64,000 nt of DNA from Solirubrobacter pauli. Its GTDB lineage: Bacteria > Actinomycetota > Thermoleophilia > Solirubrobacterales > Solirubrobacteraceae. Each line of letters opens with the position of its first letter. Within the stretch, counting starts at the first letter, position 1. The stretch covers positions 4,139,426 through 4,203,425 of the forward strand of contig NZ_RBIL01000001.1 in NCBI RefSeq assembly GCF_003633755.1, written 5' to 3'. Made by a program: the position numbers and the translations under genes. A model generated the notes under the pieces. It saw only the letters and a list, made by a program, of their open reading frames with translations, was not told the origin of the DNA and did no database searches. This document shows positions 51,088 to 59,354 of the stretch, one piece after another.

Positions 51088-51649
51088 CGGCGCCACGCGA
51101 GCGTTCGATTGCTCAACCAGAGGCCGACCAAGGCATCGTTCGCGCGGCAGGGCGGCGGCGAGGGGGGGGTCAGCTCGAGTAGCGCGCAGCGGGCTTCGTC
51201 CTGCCGGTGCGCTCTTGGGTGGCCGGGTGCGGTGCACCGGGCGGGGCCGCGCGCCGGTCCCGATCACGCGAGTGTTGGGTACCCAGGCTGAGAACCCGGT
51301 TAGTCAACGCTCGGCGCGGGCGAGGGCACCCAGCGCGGGTTCGCCCCGCGCGGGGGCTCGCCGGCCCCGGCCGGCTTGCCAGCCCGGAGCACGCCGGACG
51401 CGGCGGGTCAGGCCACTCGTGACGGCCGCAGCGCAGCGCCCCGAGGCCGGCGCACGGGTCGATTGACGCGACGCCCGACGGTGTGCTTCCGGTGCGGCGA
51501 CAAGGGCCGGCGCGGCGCGCGCGGCGCTCCGCGGCGGCCCCGAACACGCCTCCCAGGGGGCACCGAGCGGCGCCCGCCCGGGCCTGCGGTGCCGAAAAAC
51601 GCGCCCCAGAGCGACGAAACCGCCGAGTTGGCGCCTCGCCGCTCGTCGA

Positions 51650-51793
51650 TCAGAACAGGTTGATGCCCGCGGCGATCGCGACGGCGAGGGTGACGCCGGC
51701 GTAGCCGGTGTAGCCGGAGATGAGGAGGACCAACGCCGTGACGAGGCAGAGGCCGACGGTGACGATCCAGGCGAGGCGGTTGAGCTGAGGCAC
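51650..51793 (-). CDS. Small two-helix membrane protein (47 aa)
   Basis: A GTG-started frame of 47 residues begins VPQLNRLAWIVTVG and is almost wholly hydrophobic, with a turn at SGYTGYAG separating two membrane helices. It ends INLF. This is much more protein-like than the DNA next to it. It is divergent from the gene at 51818 with 24 bp between starts. No family is recognised. Confidence 0.55.
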   Translation of the reverse strand: MPQLNRLAWIVTVGLCLVTALVLLISGYTGYAGVTLAVAIAAGINLF

Positions 51794-51817
51794 GAGCTCG
51801 TATTGTCGCGGACGGAC

Positions 51818-52213
51818 ATGACGACGCGACTTACGGCTGAGGTGGCGCTCGCGTACGTGCGCGAGTTGTCGACGGATTTCCGGGCTGGGATCGTGCTGAA
51901 TGGCGCGCTAGAGCCAATTGCGGGCGATCGTGAGCTGGCGGCGGCGGCGAGGGCGCTGTTCGAGGCGCATCCCGACGCGCGCGAGTTGCAGGCGGGAGCG
52001 GTGTTCGCGGCGCGCGGGGAGGACCGTGCGATCGTCGTCGTGACCGGTGAGTTCGCGCTGCAGCGTGTGACTCGCGGGGACCTGCGGACGGCGCTGTTTG
52101 GAGCGGGTGTGTCGAACGCGCAGGAGGGGTCACTTGAACGCCCTCAGGCGGCACTTGTGAAGGCGCTGGTGACAGCCTCGGCTGACGCTTTTCGGCGTCA
52201 CAGAGCCGTTTGA
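51818..52213 (+). CDS. Hypothetical protein (131 aa)
   Basis: From ATG at 51818 (a TTG at 51803 is possible) the protein reads MTTRLTAEVALAYVRELSTD and has an alpha/beta pattern (AGIVLNGALEPIAGD, RAIVVVTGEFALQRV) that recalls roadblock- or GAF-like small domains, but I cannot assign a family. No signal or membrane helix. A TCTGAA/TTCAGA hairpin follows the stop. Confidence 0.65.
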   Translation: MTTRLTAEVALAYVRELSTDFRAGIVLNGALEPIAGDRELAAAARALFEAHPDARELQAGAVFAARGEDRAIVVVTGEFALQRVTRGDLRTALFGAGVSNAQEGSLERPQAALVKALVTASADAFRRHRAV

Positions 52214-52214
52214 C

Positions 52215-52258
52215 GGTCTGAATACGTCCTTCAGATCTTCGCAAATTGCGGGTTTTTT
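52215..52258 (+). terminator. Hairpin plus six-T run after the 131-aa gene
   Basis: TCTGAA-N7-TTCAGA (52217-52235) is followed by a small CGCAAATTGCG dyad and GGG then TTTTTT (52253-52258), the only T-run of this kind in the area. Candidate intrinsic terminator. Confidence 0.45.
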
Positions 52259-52261
52259 CGC

Positions 52262-52341
52262 TATGGTGCGCCGACCCCGTCCGAAGGCACTGTTAGCTTC
52301 GGGCCTCCACCAGCCCCTGCGGGGGAAACACAGGAGGACGC
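52262..52341 (+). promoter_or_regulatory. Promoter and leader of the HU gene
   Basis: TATGGT (52262-52267) is a possible -10 box. The leader includes a CCCC-TGC-GGGG hairpin (52314-52324) just before a strong CAGGAGG ribosome site (52331-52337), so folding may affect translation. Confidence 0.4.
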
Positions 52342-52614
52342 ATGACGAAGAACGAGTTCGTCGACCGTGTCGCGGCAGACACCGGCTTGAGCAAGAAGGA
52401 TGCGGGTGCAGCGGTCGATTCCGTGCTCCGCTCCATCGAGAGCGCTCTCGGCTCGGGCGAAGAGGTCAACTTCACCGGTTTCGGCAAGTTCCACGTCGCT
52501 GAACGCGGCGCTCGCGAGGGTCGGAACCCGCGTACCGGCGAGACCATGACCATCTCCGCCAGCCGGGTGCCGCGCTTCACGGCCGGCTCGGGCCTCAAGA
52601 AGGCCGTCAAGTAA
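52342..52614 (+). CDS. hup: HU-family nucleoid DNA-binding protein
   Basis: The 90-residue protein begins MTKNEFVDRVAADTGLSKKDA, has GFGKFHVAERGAREGRNPRTGE with the DNA-binding arm (RNPRTGE) and ends GSGLKKAVK. It lacks the Lys-rich tail of mycobacterial and Streptomyces HupS, so it is the short bacterial type. It bends and packs DNA. A clear hairpin terminator follows. Confidence 0.96.
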   Translation: MTKNEFVDRVAADTGLSKKDAGAAVDSVLRSIESALGSGEEVNFTGFGKFHVAERGAREGRNPRTGETMTISASRVPRFTAGSGLKKAVK

Positions 52615-52628
52615 GTCGCGACCACGAG

Positions 52629-52656
52629 GGGCGCCGGCACTAACCCGCCGGCGCCC
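52629..52656 (+). terminator. GC hairpin terminator after hup
   Basis: GGGCGCCGGC-N8-GCCGGCGCCC, a perfect 10-bp stem, begins 15 bp after the hup stop. No long T-run follows, as is usual in high-GC actinobacteria. Confidence 0.7.
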
Positions 52657-52675
52657 GGCTGGGCCCTTATCTGCC

Positions 52676-53686
52676 ATGACCGCTTCCCATTCGGGCAACG
52701 GCCGGCCAAGCCCCAGTCCGACGTTCGGCGACCGGCTGTCTCAGGCCGTCGCCGAACGTGAGTCCCAGATCGTGCTCGGCATCGATCCGGACCCGGCCAA
52801 GTTGTGGCCGGCCGCGATCGACCGGGCCAGTGAGGCGCGGGCCCGGCTCGCGCTGACGTTCTCGGACGCGGAAGAGGCAGCCGGCGAGTCCCCGCCCAGC
52901 GCGGGCGTCGTCGCGCGCCTCGAGACGGCCGCCGCCGTGCTCGCGCACTGCCGCGCGATGATCGACGCGGTCGCGCCCGCCGTGATCGCCATCAAGCCCC
53001 AGCTCGCCTGCTTCGAGCGCCTCGGCGCGCCCGGCTGGCTCGCGCTGGAGCACGTCACCACTTACGCGCACGAGCAGGGCCTGCTCGTGCTGGCCGACGG
53101 CAAGCGCGGAGACGTCCCCGTCACCGCGGCCGCGTACGGCCAGGCGCTCGTCGCCAGCACACCGTCGCCGTTCGGCGCGGTCGACGGCCTCGGCGCCGAC
53201 GCCTTCACGGCCAACCCGCTGCTCGGTCGCGACTCGCTCGAGCCGCTCGTGCAGGCCGCGCGCGACCACCAGGCCGGCGTGTTCGTGCTCGTCCGCACGT
53301 CCAACCAGGGCGCCGCGGACATCCTCGACACCCGGCTCGAGAACGGCGAGCGGCTGTGGGAGCACCTTGCACGGCTCGTCGACGACCTCGGCCAGGCCGG
53401 GCCGGCCGGGCTCAAGGACATCGGCGCGGTCACCGGAGCCACCGAGCCCGAGCACCTCGCCCGCCTGCGGGAGCTGATGCCGCGCACGCCGTTCCTGCTG
53501 CCGGGGATCGGCGCCCAGGGCGGCGACGTCAGCGCCATCGCGCCCGCGTTCGCCCCCGGGAAGGCCGGAGGGCTCGTCACCGCCTCACGCTCGATCGCCA
53601 ACGCGCACGAGACCGCCAACCGCAGCCCGGCAGACGCTGCCCGTGCCGAAGCGGAGCGGCTCCGTGAGCAGGCGTGGTCCCTCTAG
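52676..53686 (+). CDS. pyrF: Orotidine 5'-phosphate decarboxylase, type 2
   Basis: The 336-residue protein has VLGIDPDP near the start, IAIKPQLACFE, the catalytic ADGKRGDV and GIGAQGGD, as in actinobacterial type 2 PyrF. It makes UMP. It has a longer insertion (EEAAGESPPS region) than E. coli PyrF, usual for this subtype. Other pyr genes are not in the window. Confidence 0.95.
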   Translation: MTASHSGNGRPSPSPTFGDRLSQAVAERESQIVLGIDPDPAKLWPAAIDRASEARARLALTFSDAEEAAGESPPSAGVVARLETAAAVLAHCRAMIDAVAPAVIAIKPQLACFERLGAPGWLALEHVTTYAHEQGLLVLADGKRGDVPVTAAAYGQALVASTPSPFGAVDGLGADAFTANPLLGRDSLEPLVQAARDHQAGVFVLVRTSNQGAADILDTRLENGERLWEHLARLVDDLGQAGPAGLKDIGAVTGATEPEHLARLRELMPRTPFLLPGIGAQGGDVSAIAPAFAPGKAGGLVTASRSIANAHETANRSPADAARAEAERLREQAWSL

Positions 53687-53697
53687 ACTGAACCTCG

Positions 53698-54027
53698 ATG
53701 GTCGGTCGCAACCCCGCGCGCTTCCTGGCGCCCATCGCGCTGATCGCCTTCGCCTTCGCGCTCTACTCGGTGCTCAACTCGGGCAACACGCCCGCGGGCG
53801 AGGACTCGGGCAGCCGCACGAGCCAGGAGGCGAACCCGACGCCGACGGAGACCGCGGAGAAGAAGAAGTCCTCGAAGAAGCGCAAGACCTACACGGTCAA
53901 GGCGGGCGACACGCTCTCCGCCATCGCGGAGAAGAACGACATGGACCTGGAGACGTTGTCGGAGCTCAACCCGGATCTCGACGCGTCGACGCTGTCCCCC
54001 GGTCAGAAGATCAAGCTCGAAGGATGA
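53698..54027 (+). CDS. LysM domain membrane-anchored protein
   Basis: The 109-residue protein has an N-terminal membrane helix (about 8-26), a Lys/Ser/Thr-rich linker and one LysM domain (TYTVKAGDTLSAIAEKNDMD). LysM binds peptidoglycan GlcNAc. It is coupled (ATGA) to the D,D-carboxypeptidase gene, so the two act on the wall together. Confidence 0.92.
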   Translation: MVGRNPARFLAPIALIAFAFALYSVLNSGNTPAGEDSGSRTSQEANPTPTETAEKKKSSKKRKTYTVKAGDTLSAIAEKNDMDLETLSELNPDLDASTLSPGQKIKLEG

Positions 54028-55259
54028 GGCGCGCCGCCGTGGCGGCGCTGGCTGCGGCAGCGACGCTCCTCACCGTCCCCAACCAGGCGCAGGCCCGGGA
54101 TTGCCCGGATGCCGTGGGCGCGCAGGCCGCGATCGTGATCGAGGCCTCGACCGGCACGGTCGTCTGCCAGCGCCAGGCCGACAAGCGCCTGTCGATCGGC
54201 TCGGCCACGAAGCTGATGACCGCGCTCGTGACGCTCGAGAAGGCGAAGATGAGCGAGACCTTCACGGCGTCCGACTACCGGCCGGCGCCGATCGAGTCGC
54301 AGATCCGGCTCCTCCCGGGCGAGCGGATGAAGGTCTCCGACCTCATGCGCGGCCTGCTGCTTGAGTCCGGCAACGACGCCGCCGTCACGCTCGCCGAGGG
54401 CGTCTCCGGCTCGCGCAAGGCGTTCATCCGCGAGATGAACCGCCGCGCACGCGAGCTGGAGCTCGAGAACACGCACTTCGCGAACCCGATCGGGCTCGAC
54501 CAGGAGGGCAACTACTCGTCCGCGCGCGACCTGGTCCTGCTCGCGAAGGTCCTGCGTGAGTACACGTTCTTCAACAAGATCGTCGACTCGCCGTCGGGCA
54601 CGCTGAAGACCGGCGACCACCCGCGCACCTTCCGCAACCGCAACAAGCTCGTCGCCCGCTACCCGTGGGTGAACGGCGTCAAGACGGGCCACACGCGCGG
54701 CGCGGGCTACGTGCTGGTGGGCTCGGGCAGCCGCAACGGCATCCAGCTGATCTCGGCCGTGCTCGGCACGCCGAGCGAGGCGGCGCGCGACAACGACACG
54801 ATGGCGCTGCTGAATTGGGCGATCCCGAAGTTCCAGCGCGTCCGCGCGGTGGTCGAGGGCAAGACGATGGCCACGGCCCAGATCCGCGACCGCCAGGGCG
54901 CGACGCTCAAGCTCGCCCCGGACCGCACGGTGCGCCGCATCATCGAGCGCGGCAAGCGCGACGAGATCACGACCACGGTCCAGGCGCCGGACGTCGTCGA
55001 GGGCCCGATCCGCAGCGGTCAGCGCCTCGGCCGCGTCGAGGTGCGGCAGGCGGGAACGCTGGTCGCGACCGTCGCGCTCGTAGCCAAGTCGGCGGTCCCC
55101 GCGCCCACTCCAGCGCAAAAGGCCAAAACCTGGGCGGCGCGCCCGTGGGTGATCGGCGGCATCGGAGTGGTCTTAATCGCTACGGTCCTGCTTGTGAGCC
55201 GCCGTGCCCGAACCAGCCGCCGGCGGCCGTCGCGCCGCGAGGCCCGCGCCGCATCATGA
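54024..55259 (+). CDS. dacF: D-alanyl-D-alanine carboxypeptidase (PBP5/DacF family)
   Basis: The 411-residue protein has a signal peptide (to about residue 24), catalytic Ser and Lys in IGSATKLMT (SxxK), SGN in LESGNDAAV and KTG in VKTGHTRGAGY, then a C-terminal beta domain and a membrane helix (VIGGIGVVLIATVLLV) with a basic tail. It trims the last D-Ala of peptidoglycan side chains. Starts in an overlap with the LysM gene. Confidence 0.94.
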   Translation: MRRAAVAALAAAATLLTVPNQAQARDCPDAVGAQAAIVIEASTGTVVCQRQADKRLSIGSATKLMTALVTLEKAKMSETFTASDYRPAPIESQIRLLPGERMKVSDLMRGLLLESGNDAAVTLAEGVSGSRKAFIREMNRRARELELENTHFANPIGLDQEGNYSSARDLVLLAKVLREYTFFNKIVDSPSGTLKTGDHPRTFRNRNKLVARYPWVNGVKTGHTRGAGYVLVGSGSRNGIQLISAVLGTPSEAARDNDTMALLNWAIPKFQRVRAVVEGKTMATAQIRDRQGATLKLAPDRTVRRIIERGKRDEITTTVQAPDVVEGPIRSGQRLGRVEVRQAGTLVATVALVAKSAVPAPTPAQKAKTWAARPWVIGGIGVVLIATVLLVSRRARTSRRRPSRREARAAS

Positions 55260-56233
55260 TCGTCACCGTCACGCTCAACACGGCCATCGACAAGACGCTG
55301 TCGGTGCCCAACTTCCGCCTCGGCCGCCGCCACCGGACCGTCGAGCAGACCACGATGCCGGGCGGCAAGGGCGTCAACGTCGCGCGCGTGCTCAAGACGC
55401 TCGGCGCGCCCGTGATCGCCACCGGCCTGGCGGGCGGGGCGACCGGCACGCGGATCGTCGACCAGCTCACGCAGCTGTCCGTGCTCAGCGACTTCGTCCG
55501 CATCGGCGAGGAGTCGCGCACCAACACCGCGGTGATCGACCCGACCACCGGCGAGCAGACCGAGATCAACGAGAAGGGCCCGAAGGTCACGCCGCAGGAG
55601 ATCGAGCTGTTCGTCGACAAGCTCCTGTACCTGGCCAAGGGCGCCAGCCTGTGCGTGTTCGCGGGCTCGCTCCCGCGCGAGGTCGACACGGACATCTACG
55701 CGTTCCTGATCCGCGAGCTGCGCAAGCTGAACGTCACGACGATCGTCGACACCGACGGTGACCCGCTCCGCCGCGCCGTGCGCGCCGAGCCGGACGTGGT
55801 CTCGCCGAACATCCTCGAAGCCGAGGAGCTCGTCGGCCACGAGTTCAATGACGACGAGGACCGCACGTACGCCGTCAAGGAGGTCTGCGACATGGGCGCC
55901 CGCGAAGCGCTCATGACGATGCCGGACGGCTGCTTCGCCCGCATGCACCCGCCGCACGAGGCCGACCCCGTGATCTACCGGGTCCGCGTGCGCGGGGGAG
56001 CGATCGAGCCGCGGGCCACGGTCGGCTCCGGTGACGCCTTCCTGGCCGGCTACGTGGCCGCCCGCTACCAGAGCAAGCCGGTCGAGGAGGCACTCGCCTT
56101 CGCGGTCGCGTGCGGCGCGGAATCAACCCAGCATCTGGGCGCGGGCCTCGTGGATCCGGACCGCGTTCAGCGGCTCCTCGGCGAGGTGGACGTAGAGCGG
56201 ATGTCGGCGACTCATAACGACGCTCTAACGTAA
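55256..56233 (+). CDS. PfkB-family hexose kinase (1-phosphofructokinase-like)
   Basis: ATG overlaps the dac stop. The 325-residue protein has MIVTVTLNTAIDKTL, PGGKGVNVARVLKTLG, the substrate region and VGSGDAFLAGYVA (usually GAGDAF). It fits 1-phosphofructokinase or tagatose-6-phosphate kinase. No fru PTS genes adjoin, so the exact sugar is open. The coupling to a wall enzyme is unusual and may reflect only compact packing. Confidence 0.9.
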   Translation: MIVTVTLNTAIDKTLSVPNFRLGRRHRTVEQTTMPGGKGVNVARVLKTLGAPVIATGLAGGATGTRIVDQLTQLSVLSDFVRIGEESRTNTAVIDPTTGEQTEINEKGPKVTPQEIELFVDKLLYLAKGASLCVFAGSLPREVDTDIYAFLIRELRKLNVTTIVDTDGDPLRRAVRAEPDVVSPNILEAEELVGHEFNDDEDRTYAVKEVCDMGAREALMTMPDGCFARMHPPHEADPVIYRVRVRGGAIEPRATVGSGDAFLAGYVAARYQSKPVEEALAFAVACGAESTQHLGAGLVDPDRVQRLLGEVDVERMSATHNDALT

Positions 56234-56281
56234 GACCACCCGCCCGGGGTCTACGTCCGCTTCCCACCCTAGGATTTCGCC

Positions 56282-57472
56282 ATGGAAATCGAGATCGGCC
56301 GAGGCAAGAAGGCGCGTCGCGCCTACGGCTTCGATGACGTCGCCATTGTCCCTTCGCGCAGGACGCGGGACCCCGATGACGTGGACATCACGTGGACTCT
56401 GGGGCCGTACCGCTTCGAGCTTCCTCTGCTCGCGTCCGCGATGGACGGCGTCGTATCGCCTGACAGCGCCGGCATCATCGGCAAGCTCGGCGGTCTCGCC
56501 GTCCTGAACCTCGAGGGCATCTGGACCCGCTACGAGGACGCCGACAACATCCTGGCCCGCATCGCGTCGCTGCCCAAGGAGCAGGCGACCCGTGAGATGC
56601 AGGACATCTACCAGGAGCCGGTCAAGGAAGAGCTGATCGTCCAGCGCATCAAGGAGATCAAGGCCCACGGCGTCGTCGCCTCGGCCTCGCTCACTCCTCA
56701 GCGCGTCGAGCAGTACTACGAGCTCTGCCTCGACGCCGGCCTGGACATCCTCGTGATCCAGGGCACGGTGATCTCGGCCGAGCACGTTTCCTCCTCGGGC
56801 CACGTGCTCAACCTCAAGGAGTTCGTCAAGGAGGTGCCGGTCCCGGTCGTCCTCGGCGGCTGCGCCTCGTACTCGACCGGCCTGCACCTGATGCGCGCCG
56901 GCGCGGCGGGCGTCCTCGTGGGCGTCGGCCCCGGCGCGGCGTGCACCACGCGCGGCGTGCTCGGCATCGGCGTCCCGCAGGCCACCGCCATCGCCGACGT
57001 GGCGGCCGCCCGCAACCAGCACATGCTGGAGACCGGCGACTACGTCCGCGTCATCGCCGACGGCGGCATGCGCACCGGCGGCGACGTCTCGAAGGCCATC
57101 GCCTGCGGCGCCGACGCGGTCATGGTCGGCTCCCCGCTCGCCCGTGCGTACGAGGCCCCCGGCCACGGCTTCCACTGGGGCATGGCGACCTTCCACCCGA
57201 CGCTCCCCCGCGGCGCGCGTGTGAAGACGACGCAGAACGGCACGCTCGAGGAGATCATCTCCGGCCCGGCGCGCGAGAACGACGGCACGTTCAACCTCAT
57301 GGGCGGCCTGCGCACCTCGATGGCCACCTGCGGCTACCAGGACATCGCCGAGTTCAACCGGGCCGAGCTGATGATCGCCCCGTCGCTGCAGACCGAGGGC
57401 AAGCAGCTCCAGCGCGACCAGGCGATCGGCATGGGCGTCCGCGGCGGGGATGTCGCGCTTGTCGCCGACTGA
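56282..57472 (+). CDS. guaB3: GuaB3-family IMP dehydrogenase-related protein
   Basis: The 396-residue protein has the IMPDH barrel without CBS domains: [33 protein letters not shown] and the catalytic loop [10 protein letters not shown], where classic IMPDH has GPGSICTTR. GuaB3 proteins occur beside guaA in actinobacteria, with guaB2 elsewhere as the main enzyme. Activity on IMP is probable but not proven. Overlaps guaA by 23 bp. Confidence 0.93.
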   Translation: MEIEIGRGKKARRAYGFDDVAIVPSRRTRDPDDVDITWTLGPYRFELPLLASAMDGVVSPDSAGIIGKLGGLAVLNLEGIWTRYEDADNILARIASLPKEQATREMQDIYQEPVKEELIVQRIKEIKAHGVVASASLTPQRVEQYYELCLDAGLDILVIQGTVISAEHVSSSGHVLNLKEFVKEVPVPVVLGGCASYSTGLHLMRAGAAGVLVGVGPGAACTTRGVLGIGVPQATAIADVAAARNQHMLETGDYVRVIADGGMRTGGDVSKAIACGADAVMVGSPLARAYEAPGHGFHWGMATFHPTLPRGARVKTTQNGTLEEIISGPARENDGTFNLMGGLRTSMATCGYQDIAEFNRAELMIAPSLQTEGKQLQRDQAIGMGVRGGDVALVAD

Positions 57473-59084
57473 GGCCACGTCTCTAGGGCACGGCTCCTCG
57501 CTTCCGGCTGGCCAGCCGGTCGAGGAGCTCGCCCTCGAGCGCGAGGTCGCCACGGATGAAGTCGTCGTCCTCGACTACGGCGGACAGTACTCGCAGCTGA
57601 TCGCGCGTCGCGTGCGCGAGCTGGGCGTGTTCTCGGAGCTGCTCCCGCACCATGTGGGGGTCGACGAGGTGCGCAAGCGCAAGCCGAAGGGCCTGATCCT
57701 GTCGGGTGGCCCCGCGTCCGTGTACGCGGAGGGCGCCCCGCGGCTGGATCCGGAGCTGCTCGAGCTCGGCATCCCCGTGCTCGGCATCTGCTACGGCATG
57801 CAGGCGCTCGTCCTGACGCTCGGCGGCAAGGTCGAAGGCGCGGAGGTCGGCGAGTTCGGCCGGTCCCAGCTGACCGTCGGCGAGCACGGCCGCCTGCTCG
57901 CGGGCACGCCGGACACGCAGGCGTGCTGGATGTCGCACCGGGACACGGTGTACGAGGCGCCCGAGGGCTTCACGGCGCTCGCGTCGTCCACGGAGTCGCC
58001 GGTCGCGGCGCTCGAGGACGTCGAACGCGGCCTCTACGGCATCCAGTTCCACCCGGAGGTCGTCCACACGCCCTACGGCCAGCACGTGCTGACGACGTTC
58101 CTCGAGGACATCGCCGGCGCGTCGCGCACGTGGTCGGCGGCGAACATCATCGACGAGCAGGTCGAGGCGATCCGCAAGCAGGTCGGCGACAGCAAGGTCA
58201 TCTGCGGCCTCTCCGGCGGCGTGGACTCGTCCGTGGCCGCGCTGCTCGTGCACAAGGCGGTCGGTGACCAGCTCACGTGCGTGTTCGTGGACCACGGGAT
58301 GATGCGCCAGGACGAGGGCGAGCAGGTCATCCGCGCGTTCCGCGACCAGTTCCACGTGCCGCTGGTGGCCGTGGACGCCGAAGAGCGCTTCCTGGAACGC
58401 CTGAAGGGCGTGTCGGAGCCCGAGGCCAAGCGCAAGGCGATCGGCGCCGAGTTCATCCGCGTGTTCGAGGAGGAGGCCGCCAAGATCGGCGACGCCAAGT
58501 TCCTCGTCCAGGGCACGCTGTACTCGGACGTGATCGAGTCGGGCGGCGGCACGGGCGCGGCGACGATCAAGTCGCACCACAACGTGGGCGGCCTGCCGGA
58601 CGACATGGAGTTCCAGCTCGTCGAGCCGCTCCGGGCGCTGTTCAAGGACGAGGTGCGCGCCGTCGGCGCGGAGCTCGGCCTGCCCGAGAAGTTCGTCTGG
58701 CGCCAGCCGTTCCCCGGCCCGGGTCTCGCGATCCGCGTCGTCGGCGGCGAGGCCACCAAGGAGCGCCTGGACACGCTGCGGGCCGCGGACTTCATCCTCC
58801 AGGACGAGATCCGCAAGGCCGGCCTGTACCGCGAGCTGTGGCAGTCGTTCTGCGTGCTCCCGGACATCCGGACCGTCGGCGTGCAGGGCGACGAGCGCAC
58901 CTACGGCTACGTCGTGGCCATCCGCGCGGTCACCTCGGACGACGCGATGACCGCCGACTGGGCGCGGCTCCCGTACGACCTGCTCGAGCAGATCGCGTCG
59001 CGGATGATCAACGAGATCCGCGAGGTCAACCGCGTCGTGCTCGACATCACGAGCAAGCCCCCCGGCACCATCGAGTGGGAGTAG
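57450..59084 (+). CDS. guaA: GMP synthase (glutamine-hydrolysing)
   Basis: The 544-residue protein has a class I amidotransferase domain ([16 protein letters not shown], nucleophile Cys in GICYGMQAL, His-Glu in QFHPEVVHT), the ATP-pyrophosphatase loop [14 protein letters not shown] and the C-terminal dimer domain ending KPPGTIEWE. It converts XMP to GMP. It is about 20 residues longer at the N terminus than usual because the start lies inside guaB3; a shorter start is not visible. Confidence 0.96.
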   Translation: MSRLSPTEATSLGHGSSLPAGQPVEELALEREVATDEVVVLDYGGQYSQLIARRVRELGVFSELLPHHVGVDEVRKRKPKGLILSGGPASVYAEGAPRLDPELLELGIPVLGICYGMQALVLTLGGKVEGAEVGEFGRSQLTVGEHGRLLAGTPDTQACWMSHRDTVYEAPEGFTALASSTESPVAALEDVERGLYGIQFHPEVVHTPYGQHVLTTFLEDIAGASRTWSAANIIDEQVEAIRKQVGDSKVICGLSGGVDSSVAALLVHKAVGDQLTCVFVDHGMMRQDEGEQVIRAFRDQFHVPLVAVDAEERFLERLKGVSEPEAKRKAIGAEFIRVFEEEAAKIGDAKFLVQGTLYSDVIESGGGTGAATIKSHHNVGGLPDDMEFQLVEPLRALFKDEVRAVGAELGLPEKFVWRQPFPGPGLAIRVVGGEATKERLDTLRAADFILQDEIRKAGLYRELWQSFCVLPDIRTVGVQGDERTYGYVVAIRAVTSDDAMTADWARLPYDLLEQIASRMINEIREVNRVVLDITSKPPGTIEWE

Positions 59085-59347
59085 ACCCCGCAGACGACAA
59101 GCAGCCCGGGGACGAGCTCCTCGGGCTGAAGTCCCGTCTGATCATGGGCGCGATCTTCGCGTGCCTGTACATCGTGACGTTCCTGCCCCGCCAGGCCGAC
59201 TTCCCGGCGATCCTGTCGGGCGTCCTCGGCGGGGCCGTCGTCTTCCTGCTCCTGCGGGAGGTCGACGAGCGACGCAAGCGGCGCCGGCGGCAGGGCATCG
59301 CGCCCTACCAGCGGCCTGTGCGCCGCAAGCACCGCCGCCGGGACTAG
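59075..59347 (+). CDS. Small two-helix membrane protein with basic tail (90 aa)
   Basis: GTG inside the guaA end gives 90 residues: an acidic N terminus ([14 protein letters not shown]), two hydrophobic helices ([15 protein letters not shown] and [15 protein letters not shown]) and a very Arg-rich tail ([16 protein letters not shown]). No family is recognised. Its tail stops 7 bp before the convergent M23 gene. Confidence 0.65.
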   Translation: MGVDPADDKQPGDELLGLKSRLIMGAIFACLYIVTFLPRQADFPAILSGVLGGAVVFLLLREVDERRKRRRRQGIAPYQRPVRRKHRRRD

Positions 59348-59354
59348 TCGCGCG

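Larger units (their letters stand above)
50861..51486. repeat. Inverted pair: 24-bp arms 23/24 identical, 578 bp apart
   Basis: The sequence starting GCACACCGCCGGGCG at 50861-50884 recurs inverted at 51463-51486 with one change. Similarity continues past the core: TGACCCGCCGCG occurs at 50938-50949 and inverted in the right copy near 51400-51411. Two copies of an element of about 95 bp thus face each other. Confidence 0.65.
50545..51649. other. Gene-free GC-rich tract with nested palindromes
   Basis: About 1.1 kb with no convincing gene: open frames exist on both strands, but they are Arg/Ala/Pro/Gly-rich in all frames and none has a ribosome binding site or family match. It holds the direct repeats at 50539-50707, a long palindrome at 50871-50950, a 17-bp inverted repeat at 51032-51087 with a third copy of one arm at 51092, and a 24-bp inverted pair 50861/51463. 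I found no tRNA, tmRNA, RNase P or SRP RNA motif. Could be an unknown RNA, a nucleoid site or decayed mobile-element ends. Confidence 0.7.

Noticed and set aside
51092-51118. tRNA T-arm-like GTTCGATT followed by CAACCA
   Set aside because: The 53-61 pair would be G-G and no acceptor, D or anticodon stems can be drawn.
50415-51820. Several open frames of 60-240 codons in the gene-free tract
   Set aside because: All are Arg/Ala/Pro/Gly-rich, overlap each other on both strands and lack ribosome sites; they follow from the base composition. Only the 47-residue membrane frame at 51650-51793 looks real.
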